Below are positions 38,281 to 45,666 of a stretch of 61,327 nucleotides of DNA, one piece after another (positions within the stretch are counted from its first letter, which is position 1; every line of letters starts with the position of its first letter). The stretch comes from a virus. A program made the translations under genes and the position numbers. The DNA is taken from positions 1 through 61,327 of IMG/VR virus record IMGVR_UViG_3300042892_002410; one strand, written 5' to 3'. The notes below the pieces were generated by a model. The model was not told the DNA's origin, did not search any database, and saw only the letters and a list, made by a program, of their open reading frames with translations.

Positions 38281-39243
38281 ATGAAAATACATGAACTCAC
38301 TGAAGATATAGACACAGAGCAACCTGAACAGTTGCCACCCATGCCACATTTATATTTGGACATGGATGGAGTTCAAGCCGACTTCTTTACTGCCTGGGCT
38401 AACATTCATAACAAAGCACGTTACAAAGAAATTGGTGGCAAAGAGGAACGTGAGCAAAGCATAAGCGATTTAACCAATCGTGGACCTGAGTTCATATACA
38501 AATTCTTTGCCACTCTGCCACCACTTAGTGGCGGTAATCAGTTGGTCAATTGGCTCAAGCAGAACAAGATTCCCTTTACCATATTGAGTGCCCCACTACG
38601 CGGCAATTACGAAGCCAGTATTGCAGGTAAAAAAGATTGGTTAGACCAATACAATCCAGGTACCAGCGGTGCTGCTATCTTTACTGGCATGAAGGAAAAG
38701 TATGCCACTACCAGTCAGCACAATGTATTGGTAGACGATCACAAGAAGTATATAGAACGCTGGGAGTCTGCAGGCGGCATTGGTGTACTACATCGTGACA
38801 ACAACACACAAGGTACTATAGAGCAACTAGCCAAAATTTATGCGCCCTACTTGAGCAACAGTATAAGCGAGGGTGATGTATTTGAGTTAGAGTTGGGTGA
38901 CCTATTGATAGAAACAGTTGTGACTGAGGTACTGGCAGATGGCATAGTTATCCACATGGATGAAACTGCTCTACAGATGCTGGACCAAGTACAAGAACTG
39001 CACGAAGCTGAATATCAGGGCCGTAAAGTTCCACTGGGCAAACCCATGCAGGGTGATGTAAAGAAAAGCAAAGTGTATGTGAAGAACGCCAAAGGCAACG
39101 TGGTCAAAGTTAATTTTGGTGACCCCAACATGACTATCAAACGGTCAAACCCCAAGCGCCGCAAAAGCTTTAGAGCAAGACATAATTGTGCTAATCCAGG
39201 ACCGCGTTGGAAGGCACGATACTGGAGCTGCAAGGCCTGGTAA
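38281..39243 (+). CDS. HAD-family phosphatase fused to a C-terminal cysteine module, 320 aa
   Basis: Residues 23-195: HAD domain with nucleophile motif LDMDGV (D27, D29), TILSAPL and VDDHKKY, like phage 5'-nucleotidase-type enzymes. Residues 196-250: acidic linker. Residues 255-320: a basic module, VYVKNAKGNVVKVNFGDPNM, RRKSFRARHNC...PGPRWKARYWSC, which I recall as a stand-alone or fused domain (DUF5872-like) in many phage proteins. The first ten residues (MKIHELTEDI) precede the HAD fold and could be a targeting leader. Confidence 0.75.
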   Translation: MKIHELTEDIDTEQPEQLPPMPHLYLDMDGVQADFFTAWANIHNKARYKEIGGKEEREQSISDLTNRGPEFIYKFFATLPPLSGGNQLVNWLKQNKIPFTILSAPLRGNYEASIAGKKDWLDQYNPGTSGAAIFTGMKEKYATTSQHNVLVDDHKKYIERWESAGGIGVLHRDNNTQGTIEQLAKIYAPYLSNSISEGDVFELELGDLLIETVVTEVLADGIVIHMDETALQMLDQVQELHEAEYQGRKVPLGKPMQGDVKKSKVYVKNAKGNVVKVNFGDPNMTIKRSNPKRRKSFRARHNCANPGPRWKARYWSCKAW

Positions 39244-39292
39244 CTGTCAACCATAATCTTCTATAATTGGGTTAATTTCCTATCATTACATA

Positions 39293-39322
39293 TTGACAAT
39301 GCATAGTCATATGTAGTACAAT
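39293..39322 (+). promoter_or_regulatory. sigma70 promoter giving a leaderless mRNA
   Basis: TTGACA 39293-39298, 18-bp spacer, TACAAT 39317-39322, then 7 nt to the ATG at 39330. No ribosome-binding site. Confidence 0.7.
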
Positions 39323-39329
39323 ACACCAT

Positions 39330-39524
39330 ATGACCGAACAGAAAAAATCAAAAAAGAAATCAAAGAACACCTCATATGAGGTTGTGACTAACCGTGATGC
39401 CAACGGTGATATACTGTTGCCTATACCACCTGCGCTGTTGAAAAAGCTGGGCTGGGATGAGGGCGACGATATTGAATTCTGCGCTGGCGCAGACGGCGAA
39501 TTTATACTAAGGAAAGTTAACTAA
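39330..39524 (+). CDS. SpoVT/AbrB-like swapped-hairpin protein, 64 aa
   Basis: After a lysine-rich N-terminus: GDILLPIPPALLKKLGWDEG then DDIEFCAGADGEFILRKVN, the AbrB-type fold of small DNA-binding regulators. A second AbrB-like protein is at 52269. Overlaps the next gene by 1 nt. Confidence 0.75.
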   Translation: MTEQKKSKKKSKNTSYEVVTNRDANGDILLPIPPALLKKLGWDEGDDIEFCAGADGEFILRKVN

Positions 39525-40141
39525 TGGCATCTTCTAAAAAAAGCGTCATCAATGGCATGGATGTGTTTATTTCCAAGGGATATGATATCTCTGACAGTTA
39601 TTCCTATCAGGGTGACCAAATGTCTTTAGACTTTGGAGACAGTTCTTTTGGTGAGGACACGATCTCAATCACTCCATTGGACAGTGATAGTCTTGGTGGG
39701 ATAGATTCAATAACCGCATCTACACTGGGCAGATCAATCACTGGTGGAATATACGACAGCAACCTAACCTGGGGTGGCAGCACTGTTACTCTGGCACCCT
39801 CAATTTATACTACTGGAACAGGTGGAGGTGGTACTGGCGGATTTGGTTACGGCGCGGCCATACCTGGTGGCTACGGCGCACAGTCCACGTGGGACACAAT
39901 CACTGGAAGGTCGCATGATATTAAAATTCATGGTGATGCAGAATTCGACGGCAAGGTATCTATCGGTGGCAAAGACATTGGCGCGTTGTTGGAATCCATT
40001 GAAGAACGATTGGCTATATTGCACCCAAATCCTGAGCTAGAAGAACGTTGGGAAACGCTAAAACAATTGGGTAAACAATACCGAGAACTTGAGGCTGACA
40101 TTAAAGAAAAAGAGCAGATTTGGGCTACTCTGAAGAAATAA
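39524..40141 (+). CDS. conserved phage protein, 205 aa
   Basis: Ser/Gly/Thr-rich, low-complexity N-terminal 125 residues, then DIKIHGDAEFDGKVSIGGKD and a helix-rich end (ESIEERLAILHPNPELEERW). The C-terminal part recurs in many T4-like phages. Probably virion-related; unproven. Confidence 0.75.
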   Translation: MASSKKSVINGMDVFISKGYDISDSYSYQGDQMSLDFGDSSFGEDTISITPLDSDSLGGIDSITASTLGRSITGGIYDSNLTWGGSTVTLAPSIYTTGTGGGGTGGFGYGAAIPGGYGAQSTWDTITGRSHDIKIHGDAEFDGKVSIGGKDIGALLESIEERLAILHPNPELEERWETLKQLGKQYRELEADIKEKEQIWATLKK

Positions 40142-40142
40142 C

Positions 40143-40171
40143 TTGACAGTAAATAGCCAACACTGTATAAT
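40143..40171 (+). promoter_or_regulatory. sigma70 promoter
   Basis: TTGACA 40143-40148, 17-bp spacer, TATAAT 40166-40171. The -35 begins 2 nt after the preceding stop. Reads into 40202 and the IF-1 gene. Confidence 0.85.
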
Positions 40172-40201
40172 ATTGTTATCGTCAACTCACAAATTATCAT
40201 C

Positions 40202-40591
40202 ATGACAATGCATCTTGCAAGCCCCGCCCTTACTACCACAGGTAAACGCAAAGGCAAACACAAATGGGCCAGTGCTGAACAAAAGCGCCAGCACGAACAC
40301 TTAGAACAGCAGTGGGCCGAGTTGCTTAAACGACAGGGTGTTGCTGCTGACGAAAAGCGCAGGACTCGTGCTCTCAAAAGCAAACCCTATGTTGCTGCAG
40401 TAAATCCCAGAATCGCAGAATTGCGCAAAGTAGCCAGTGTTGACAGTGGGCACACGGGTGCAGTCACCATTAAGCAGACTCCGCAGTACACCGGTACCAA
40501 GATTGTGGGTATCGGTACCATGCACAAAAGCAATGCAGTGCCCATCTTTAGTGACCAAGAGGCTAAAGATATCAGCAGCATGAGGAGATAA
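40202..40591 (+). CDS. conserved phage protein, 129 aa
   Basis: MTMHLASPALTTTGKRKGKH, basic and largely disordered, with HLEQQWAELLKRQGV; resembles a T4-like family of basic proteins. No ribosome-binding site is obvious 5' of the ATG. Ends SSMRR, where AGGAG may serve the next gene. Confidence 0.65.
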   Translation: MTMHLASPALTTTGKRKGKHKWASAEQKRQHEHLEQQWAELLKRQGVAADEKRRTRALKSKPYVAAVNPRIAELRKVASVDSGHTGAVTIKQTPQYTGTKIVGIGTMHKSNAVPIFSDQEAKDISSMRR

Positions 40592-40600
40592 TACAGTACG

Positions 40601-40816
40601 ATGTCCAAGGAAGAGGGTATTAGAATAGATGGGGTAGTTGATGAAGTGTTGCCAAACGCAATGTTTCGCATTACCCTGCCCAGTGGACAGCGGGTACTTG
40701 GTCACATCTCTGGTAAAATGCGCAAACACGGCATCAAAATTCTATTGGGCGACACCGTGGAAGTGGAATTCAGTCCATACGATATGTCAAAAGGCAGAAT
40801 CACTAGACGTAGGTAG
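40601..40816 (+). CDS. infA: translation initiation factor IF-1, 71 aa
   Basis: Full-length S1/OB-fold IF-1: [64 protein letters not shown]. Binds the ribosomal A site during initiation. AGGAG at 40583 is about 13 nt upstream. Co-transcribed with the 40202 gene. Finding it in a phage fits an ability to bias host translation, perhaps toward leaderless mRNAs (inference). Confidence 0.93.
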   Translation: MSKEEGIRIDGVVDEVLPNAMFRITLPSGQRVLGHISGKMRKHGIKILLGDTVEVEFSPYDMSKGRITRRR

Positions 40817-40838
40817 TATGTCAATCAGTTGCGCACAA

Positions 40839-40846
40839 GATAAATA
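40839..40846 (+). promoter_or_regulatory. late-type promoter box GATAAATA
   Basis: GATAAATA, TCTTA, then ATG at 40852. Same geometry and downstream sequence (ATGCGCGATAT) as at 22827. Confidence 0.7.
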
Positions 40847-40851
40847 TCTTA

Positions 40852-41406
40852 ATGCGCGATATCATCACAATACTTGAGGGCAAAGAAAAGCCCCAAGATA
40901 TAGAAATAATCAACTTAAACTTCACCGACAAGGATGTAAGTCCGGTCCTGAGTGCGGCTACAATCGCCCTACACTACGGCAAGCTGGCTCATGGCTACGC
41001 TGACAGATACAACAAGGGTGAGGGAGACAGTGACTTCAATTATGCTGGTGTTTTTCTGCATAATCTGCTGTTTACTCAGTTCCGTGAGGTCAGAAACAAC
41101 AATCAACCCACTGGGCCAATCAAGACATTTATAGACAAGAAGTTCTCCAACTGGGATAACTTCAAAGACCAGTTTGCAGAAGAAGCCATGAAGATACAGG
41201 GGTCAGGCTGGGTGTATTTGTCCCACAGTGGCGCCATTAAAACGATAAAAAATCATGAAGTTCGCAGTGATATACTGCTTATTGTTGATTGGTGGGAGCA
41301 TGCTTTCTTGTTGGACTACGGATCTGACAAAAAGAAGTACCTGCAGGAACAATGGAAGATAATCAACTGGAATGTGATCAGCACTAGATGGGGTCAAAGT
41401 CTGTGA
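40852..41406 (+). CDS. Fe/Mn superoxide dismutase-like protein, 184 aa
   Basis: Converts superoxide to peroxide if active. The four metal ligands are in place: H41 (ALHYGKLAHGYADRY), H70 (VFLHNLLF), D146 and H150 (IVDWWEHAFLLDY), with GSGWVYLS and W-x-x-I-N-W. The first 15 residues (MRDIITILEGKEKPQ) are extra to the fold and resemble the start of the 503-aa protein at 22841. Late-type box and no ribosome-binding site. Confidence 0.8.
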   Translation: MRDIITILEGKEKPQDIEIINLNFTDKDVSPVLSAATIALHYGKLAHGYADRYNKGEGDSDFNYAGVFLHNLLFTQFREVRNNNQPTGPIKTFIDKKFSNWDNFKDQFAEEAMKIQGSGWVYLSHSGAIKTIKNHEVRSDILLIVDWWEHAFLLDYGSDKKKYLQEQWKIINWNVISTRWGQSL

Positions 41407-41418
41407 AGTGTCCTTATT

Positions 41419-41426
41419 GATAAATA
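41419..41426 (+). promoter_or_regulatory. late-type promoter box GATAAATA
   Basis: GATAAATACTAGATAAGGAT; the tail fibre ATG is at 41449 with AAGGAT in the leader. Confidence 0.65.
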
Positions 41427-41448
41427 CTAGATAAGGATATACAATCAA

Positions 41449-43440
41449 ATGGCGATTTCAGGTCAACAAAAAATCAACGTAAGCTCAGCACCCAATCAAC
41501 AGATAGGCAGTGATTCGCTGTTTGTGGCTTTCAATAAGATAGAAAACAACTTTACCACGTTGTTTAGCTCAGCCAGTACCTATGTTAAATTCGTGGGTGA
41601 CACTGGCATATCAACTGCTACCAACGATCAGACTGGCACAGTTACAGTCAAAAACACGGGAGTAGTCAAGCTGCTTCCTGGCACTGGAATCACACTCTCC
41701 GGCAGCAACGGCGACGTAACAGTTAGCGTATCTGGGCTGTCTACTGGTGAATTAGTGGCAGGAGTCACAAGTGTGGGAGTGACCAGTAGCTCATTGACCG
41801 TAAGCAACTCGCCCATTGTCAGTGATGGGAATATCACTATCAATTTACCGGTAAGTGGCGTAGTGGCTGGTGCATATACTGCCCCCACAGTCACAGTTGA
41901 CAAATATGGTATAATAACCAGCATCGCAAACACAGTGAGTACTGGTACCGTGACCAGCGTGGCAGTGAGTCCTGGAACCGGAATTGCAGTAACTGGCAGT
42001 CCCATTACCAGTGCGGGAACTATCAGCATAGTAAATACAGGTGTTACTAAATTGACTGCAGGTACTGGAATTGTACTCAGTGGCAGCAACGGAGATGTTA
42101 CTATCTCTGCCAGATTGGCAACACAATCAGGAACCGTGACCAAAGTGGGAGTGGTCAGCAGCACATTAACAGTAACTGGTACTCCGGTTACCAGTTCAGG
42201 CAACATACACGTAGAGTTACCCAACAGCATCACACTAGCCGAACTCACAGTAACTAAAGCCAATTTAGGCAGCAATGCCAACCTTACAATTACTGGAGGA
42301 ACCAACGGACAGTTTCTACAAACTGACGGCGCAGGAAATCTTCAATGGGTGGATCAGTCCGGTACATTAACTGGAGGAGTGGGAGCAGAAGGCAGTAATA
42401 CTCATATTCAATTTAATGACGGTGGACTATTAGGAGCTAGCGCAGATTTAAAGTTTGACAAGGTTACTAAAGTGTTCACCACAGGCAATGTGGCGGCTAC
42501 CATAATTACCGCAAGTCAGCCCTTTATTACTACCCTGGGTAAGTTGACCACGTTAGAAGTTACAGGAAATATTGACGCTAAAGCAAATGTCAATGTGACT
42601 GGCAACTTAACAATCAGTGGCAGAGCAATAGCAACAACTGCAGCCAATGGTACCAACACCACTCAGATAGCAACTACCTCATTCGTTACTAATGCTCTTA
42701 CCAATTATCTTGGTTCATCTACAATTGAGGCATCATTAGAAGCTAAGGCTCCGTTGATGAGTCCAGTGTTTGTTGGTACTCCACAAGCACCAACCCCAAG
42801 TCAAATAGCTCCAGGTAGTACGCAATTGGCAACCACTGATTATGTAAAAACTGCAGTGAGTGCTTTAGCTACCACAGTAGCATCAGGCCAATCAATACCA
42901 ACCGGAATCATTATGATGTGGTCCGGACTAGTAACTGCGATTCCTGCAGGATTCAAACTGTGTGACGGTACCAGTAGTACCCCGGACTTAAGAAATAAAT
43001 TTATCGTGGGTGCTACTGGAACATATACAATTGGCCAAACAGGAGGCACAGCAGATGCAGTGGTAGCAAGTCATACTCACACTGCCAGTTCAGTTTTCTC
43101 GGGTGACCAAATGTCTGCACATACTCATGGTGTGATTGATCCCAAACACAACCATATTACAGGCACTGGTATTGAACCTAGGTTTGAATTATATGGTAAC
43201 AGCGGTGTTAGAACTCAGTTCAGAACAGTAAATGACTTTGATGATCCGGACTCTGGTATTATTGGATCGGCTGGTTTACAAGCCTATACTAGCACCCAAT
43301 CAACTGGGATTTCTGTAAATCCAGGCACTGCGGGCACTCCTGCAGGAGCAGTGACTACAACTGTGGCCAGTTCGGGCACCAGTGGAACCAATCAGAATCT
43401 GCCACCCTACTATGCACTGTGTTTCATAATGAAGACCTAA
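41449..43440 (+). CDS. tail fibre / tail collar domain protein, 663 aa
   Basis: Virion protein for host contact. Residues about 60-270 hold repeats of the type VVKLLPGTGITLSGSNGDVT, GTVTSVAVSPGTGIAVTGSP; the middle is a coiled or beta-helical stalk; residues about 480-540 are the tail-collar domain (PTGIIMMWSGLVTAIPAGFK, LCDGTSSTPDLRNKFIVGA). The C-terminal Gly/Thr-rich part with HTHTASS and NLPPYYALCFIMK is typical of short tail fibre tips. Late-type promoter. Confidence 0.9.
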   Translation: MAISGQQKINVSSAPNQQIGSDSLFVAFNKIENNFTTLFSSASTYVKFVGDTGISTATNDQTGTVTVKNTGVVKLLPGTGITLSGSNGDVTVSVSGLSTGELVAGVTSVGVTSSSLTVSNSPIVSDGNITINLPVSGVVAGAYTAPTVTVDKYGIITSIANTVSTGTVTSVAVSPGTGIAVTGSPITSAGTISIVNTGVTKLTAGTGIVLSGSNGDVTISARLATQSGTVTKVGVVSSTLTVTGTPVTSSGNIHVELPNSITLAELTVTKANLGSNANLTITGGTNGQFLQTDGAGNLQWVDQSGTLTGGVGAEGSNTHIQFNDGGLLGASADLKFDKVTKVFTTGNVAATIITASQPFITTLGKLTTLEVTGNIDAKANVNVTGNLTISGRAIATTAANGTNTTQIATTSFVTNALTNYLGSSTIEASLEAKAPLMSPVFVGTPQAPTPSQIAPGSTQLATTDYVKTAVSALATTVASGQSIPTGIIMMWSGLVTAIPAGFKLCDGTSSTPDLRNKFIVGATGTYTIGQTGGTADAVVASHTHTASSVFSGDQMSAHTHGVIDPKHNHITGTGIEPRFELYGNSGVRTQFRTVNDFDDPDSGIIGSAGLQAYTSTQSTGISVNPGTAGTPAGAVTTTVASSGTSGTNQNLPPYYALCFIMKT

Positions 43441-43441
43441 T

Positions 43442-43467
43442 AAAAAAGCCCCAATCGGGGCTTTTTT
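43442..43467. terminator. bidirectional intrinsic terminator
   Basis: AAAAAAGCCCC (43442-43452), AATC loop, GGGGCTTTTTT (43457-43467), between the convergent tail fibre gene and minus-strand genes. Confidence 0.95.
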
Positions 43468-43684
43468 ACTTTAGTTGCTTTAACATGTAATCAGAATACT
43501 TAGCATTACACATGCTGATGATATCGGCGTGAGGCCATTCCAAATAAAATGGACATCCATCTTTCCACTTACTGTGCTTTTTGAAGAATTTTAACACAGT
43601 CAAATCATCTCGCTTGCTGGGATCAAAATACCGTCTGGTATTAATTGATCTGTGCAAAATAGTTACACTATCATAGTAATTCAT
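43466..43684 (-). CDS. small hypothetical protein, 72 aa
   Basis: Basic, aromatic (MNYYDSVTILHRSINTRRYF, KFFKKHSKWKDGCPFYLEWP). Last gene of the minus-strand unit begun at 44376; its stop overlaps the terminator. Not recognised. Confidence 0.6.
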   Translation of the reverse strand: MNYYDSVTILHRSINTRRYFDPSKRDDLTVLKFFKKHSKWKDGCPFYLEWPHADIISMCNAKYSDYMLKQLK

Positions 43685-43686
43685 GA

Positions 43687-43875
43687 TTAGCTGCGCTCTA
43701 CTTTGGTAGCCTCTTCAATCAATTCGCTGACTTCTGCTAATGAAGTACACAGAATTTTTACATTAGCCCAATCGTCGCCATGATCACGACCGGACACTTC
43801 AACCAAAAACCCATTGTCGTACATATGCACGTTTACGGTTTCATCTACTTTTGACAGCTTGTCTGCAATTTTCAT
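43687..43875 (-). CDS. small hypothetical protein, 62 aa
   Basis: Start at 43875 after AAGGATATGGT. MKIADKLSKVDETVNVHMYD and a C-terminal helix (SLAEVSELIEEATKVE): one alpha/beta domain. Proteins of this type recur in T4-like phages. Confidence 0.65.
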   Translation of the reverse strand: MKIADKLSKVDETVNVHMYDNGFLVEVSGRDHGDDWANVKILCTSLAEVSELIEEATKVERS

Positions 43876-43919
43876 ACCATATCCTTTTAAAAAGGGCACC
43901 CTAGTGCCCACATGATACA

Positions 43920-44288
43920 TTACGCAGGATCTACATTGTGCAGATCGCTAGCGGTTACTGCTGCTTTCGCACGTGCTTTGATCGCATCCAAACTTGGTGC
44001 TTGTGATGCTTTTACCTTGATTTCGGTCTTGGGACTGGCGCCCTCACGATTCTGAATGGCATCAGTGATAGTTGCCTGATCGCCTGGGCTTTGGAACTCT
44101 GCTGCAGTCATGAGATAGCGCAGTGCTTCAATCTTAGTCATCTCGCTTGGCAACTCGACCAAGTCAATGCGGGTAGCACCCAGCTTGTTGAAAATCTTTA
44201 CCCGGCGAATAAGATCGTCAGTAAAGCGTACTTTGCTGTTACCATTTTGAGTCGTGATACCTGCTACTTTGAAAGTTTGCTCAGTCAT
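43920..44288 (-). CDS. conserved phage protein, 122 aa
   Basis: FKVAGITTQNGNSKVRFTDD, RIDLVELPSEMTKIEALRYL, then an Ala/Lys-rich tail. The opening is familiar from a conserved T4-like phage protein of unknown role. AAGGGAAC ribosome-binding site, promoter at 44348. Confidence 0.7.
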   Translation of the reverse strand: MTEQTFKVAGITTQNGNSKVRFTDDLIRRVKIFNKLGATRIDLVELPSEMTKIEALRYLMTAAEFQSPGDQATITDAIQNREGASPKTEIKVKASQAPSLDAIKARAKAAVTASDLHNVDPA

Positions 44289-44347
44289 TTTAGTTCCCTT
44301 ACGAAATAAATTAAATTAAAGTTAAATGTGCTTTATGCACAGTATGA

Positions 44348-44376
44348 ATTGTAACACACTTGCCTATTACTGTCAA
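44348..44376 (-). promoter_or_regulatory. sigma70 promoter
   Basis: Minus strand TTGACA (44376-44371), 17-bp spacer, TACAAT (44353-44348). Confidence 0.75.
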
Positions 44377-44411
44377 CTGCTTTGCTGCAAAAACTACTTG
44401 AAACGCTATAC

Positions 44412-44825
44412 TTATTTTACCAAAACATATGGGGTGTTCCATTTACCAATATTAACATCAACGTACCAACCCACATTAAAGTAGTCACTTTGAATGTCAC
44501 TCTTATCCCAATTACCATCATTCATTGCTTCCAATACTTCGGTCAAGAATGCCTTAGCATCACCGTCATAGTGATCCTTAAAGTGATAAGGGTTAATAGA
44601 TTCGTAACCACTTGTATTAGGAGCGAATCCACGTGCCACTTGATAAAAATCATTACCACAAACACGATTACTGTTACCAATAAAATCAATAGGGCCCGAC
44701 TTGATATTCAGGCACAATGACATGTGATTGCGTACACTTAATGAAGCCTTGACATTGTATTTCTTGAGAATAGCCTTAATTGCTGGGGCGATTTTTGCTT
44801 TGTTTTCCTGAGACATGTAAGCCAT
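44412..44825 (-). CDS. MAYMSQ-type conserved protein (LPD29-like), 137 aa
   Basis: MAYMSQENKAKIAPAIKAIL then KKYNVKASLSVRNHMSLCLN matches a family found in phages and plasmids, related to large-polyvalent-protein domains. YFNVGWYVDVNIGKWNTPYV closes the domain. Class I promoter directly upstream. Confidence 0.75.
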   Translation of the reverse strand: MAYMSQENKAKIAPAIKAILKKYNVKASLSVRNHMSLCLNIKSGPIDFIGNSNRVCGNDFYQVARGFAPNTSGYESINPYHFKDHYDGDAKAFLTEVLEAMNDGNWDKSDIQSDYFNVGWYVDVNIGKWNTPYVLVK

Positions 44826-44857
44826 TTTCTTTTCCCTTTTCTCTAGTGTAAGTGTAT

Positions 44858-44886
44858 ATTATACACCCAATTTGATTTAATGTCAA
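44858..44886 (-). promoter_or_regulatory. class I early promoter with dyad
   Basis: Minus strand TTGACA (44886-44881), 17-bp spacer, TATAAT (44863-44858); dyad GTGTAT-AAT-ATACAC, then TTACAC. Confidence 0.9.
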
Positions 44887-44892
44887 CCAAAA

Positions 44893-45027
44893 TTACATTG
44901 TGGGTTCTTTGCGACCATGTATATCTTGCACCATTTTAGCACCATCATCATAGCCCTGAATGTGACCCAAAACGTAGCTAACATAACAAGCAACTCCCAC
45001 TGCGGCTACTAAGATAATTGTCATCAT
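44893..45027 (-). CDS. very small membrane protein, 44 aa
   Basis: Own class I promoter and AAAGGAACTG site. One span (MTIILVAAVGVACYVSYVLG) then an acidic/basic tail with GYDDGAKMVQD. ATGATG start. A monocistronic unit. Confidence 0.65.
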   Translation of the reverse strand: MMTIILVAAVGVACYVSYVLGHIQGYDDGAKMVQDIHGRKEPTM

Positions 45028-45059
45028 GATACAGTTCCTTTTCTCTAGTGTAAGTGTAT

Positions 45060-45088
45060 ATTATACACCCAATTTGATTTACTGTCAA
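45060..45088 (-). promoter_or_regulatory. class I early promoter with dyad
   Basis: Minus strand TTGACA (45088-45083), 17-bp spacer, TATAAT (45065-45060), dyad as at 44858. The two promoter blocks, from -35 through CTCTAGTGTAAGTG, are nearly identical: a recent duplication or strong selection. Confidence 0.9.
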
Positions 45089-45093
45089 CCAAA

Positions 45094-45222
45094 TCAGCAA
45101 CCTCTACCCGATTGACACTTGATTGTTACGATAAAATCACTGCGAATTTGCTCAGCTATCTGGCGCCCAGTAGCTGCACAACCTGACAACATTAACATTA
45201 ACACAATGACAACTGCTCGCAT
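45094..45222 (-). CDS. very small lipoprotein, 42 aa
   Basis: MRAVVIVLMLMLSGCAATGR has a clear lipobox (LSGC), so lipidation is predicted at C15, leaving a 28-residue mature peptide. TAATG overlap with the upstream gene. Size and type recall entericidins or an outer-membrane spanin (Rz1), but no partner spanin is adjacent. Confidence 0.6.
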   Translation of the reverse strand: MRAVVIVLMLMLSGCAATGRQIAEQIRSDFIVTIKCQSGRGC

Positions 45223-45404
45223 TATGCCGCTTTCAGCATGAACACATTGTTGTCCTGCAGCAACATTTCTAATTTGATACTGTCCATTGCCAACATCACT
45301 GCCTGATCGCTATATTGATACTGGGCAACCAGTTGCTTTTTGAACAATACTGAGTAAAGATTTGCTGTTTTTGTAACAACTGCACCAGTCAGAAATTCAC
45401 CCAT
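45222..45404 (-). CDS. small hypothetical protein, 60 aa
   Basis: Start at 45404 after CAAGGAGCAAC; upstream in-frame ATGs lie in the promoter. MGEFLTGAVVTKTANLYSVL, then a helical end. Not recognised. Confidence 0.65.
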   Translation of the reverse strand: MGEFLTGAVVTKTANLYSVLFKKQLVAQYQYSDQAVMLAMDSIKLEMLLQDNNVFMLKAA

Positions 45405-45434
45405 TTGTTGCTCCTTGTTATTCACTATACCCAT

Positions 45435-45463
45435 ATTATAGCACTACTTAGATTTACTGTCAA
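45435..45463 (-). promoter_or_regulatory. class II sigma70 promoter
   Basis: Minus strand TTGACA (45463-45458), 17-bp spacer, TATAAT (45440-45435); the 27 nt from GTGCTATAATATGGG through the ribosome-binding site are the same as at the plus-strand promoter 10237. Confidence 0.85.
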
Positions 45464-45488
45464 CCGGTATTTGATGCTATTTTAGCAT

Positions 45489-45665
45489 CTATTTGGGGTC
45501 GATCAGCTGGTATTCTTTGCTCACTCGCCCGTGTAACCGGTCTGCACACTTGCGTATGTCTTCGCTCAATACACATTGGCCCAGTTCCTGCTCAATCAAT
45601 CGGGCAATATTGTGCAACTCCACAATGGCAGTGGCCAATTTGGTATCAATAGTTATTGTAGTCAT
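45489..45665 (-). CDS. small helical protein, 58 aa
   Basis: ATG 1 nt after the preceding stop. Helical with two cysteines (LGQCVLSEDIRKCADRLHGR). Last gene of the operon from 46827. Not recognised. Confidence 0.55.
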   Translation of the reverse strand: MTTITIDTKLATAIVELHNIARLIEQELGQCVLSEDIRKCADRLHGRVSKEYQLIDPK

Positions 45666-45666
45666 T

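Noticed and set aside
41628-42305. 225-aa minus-strand frame inside the tail fibre gene
   Set aside because: Proline/valine/threonine-rich translation is the antisense shadow of the repetitive fibre, with no ribosome-binding site or promoter.
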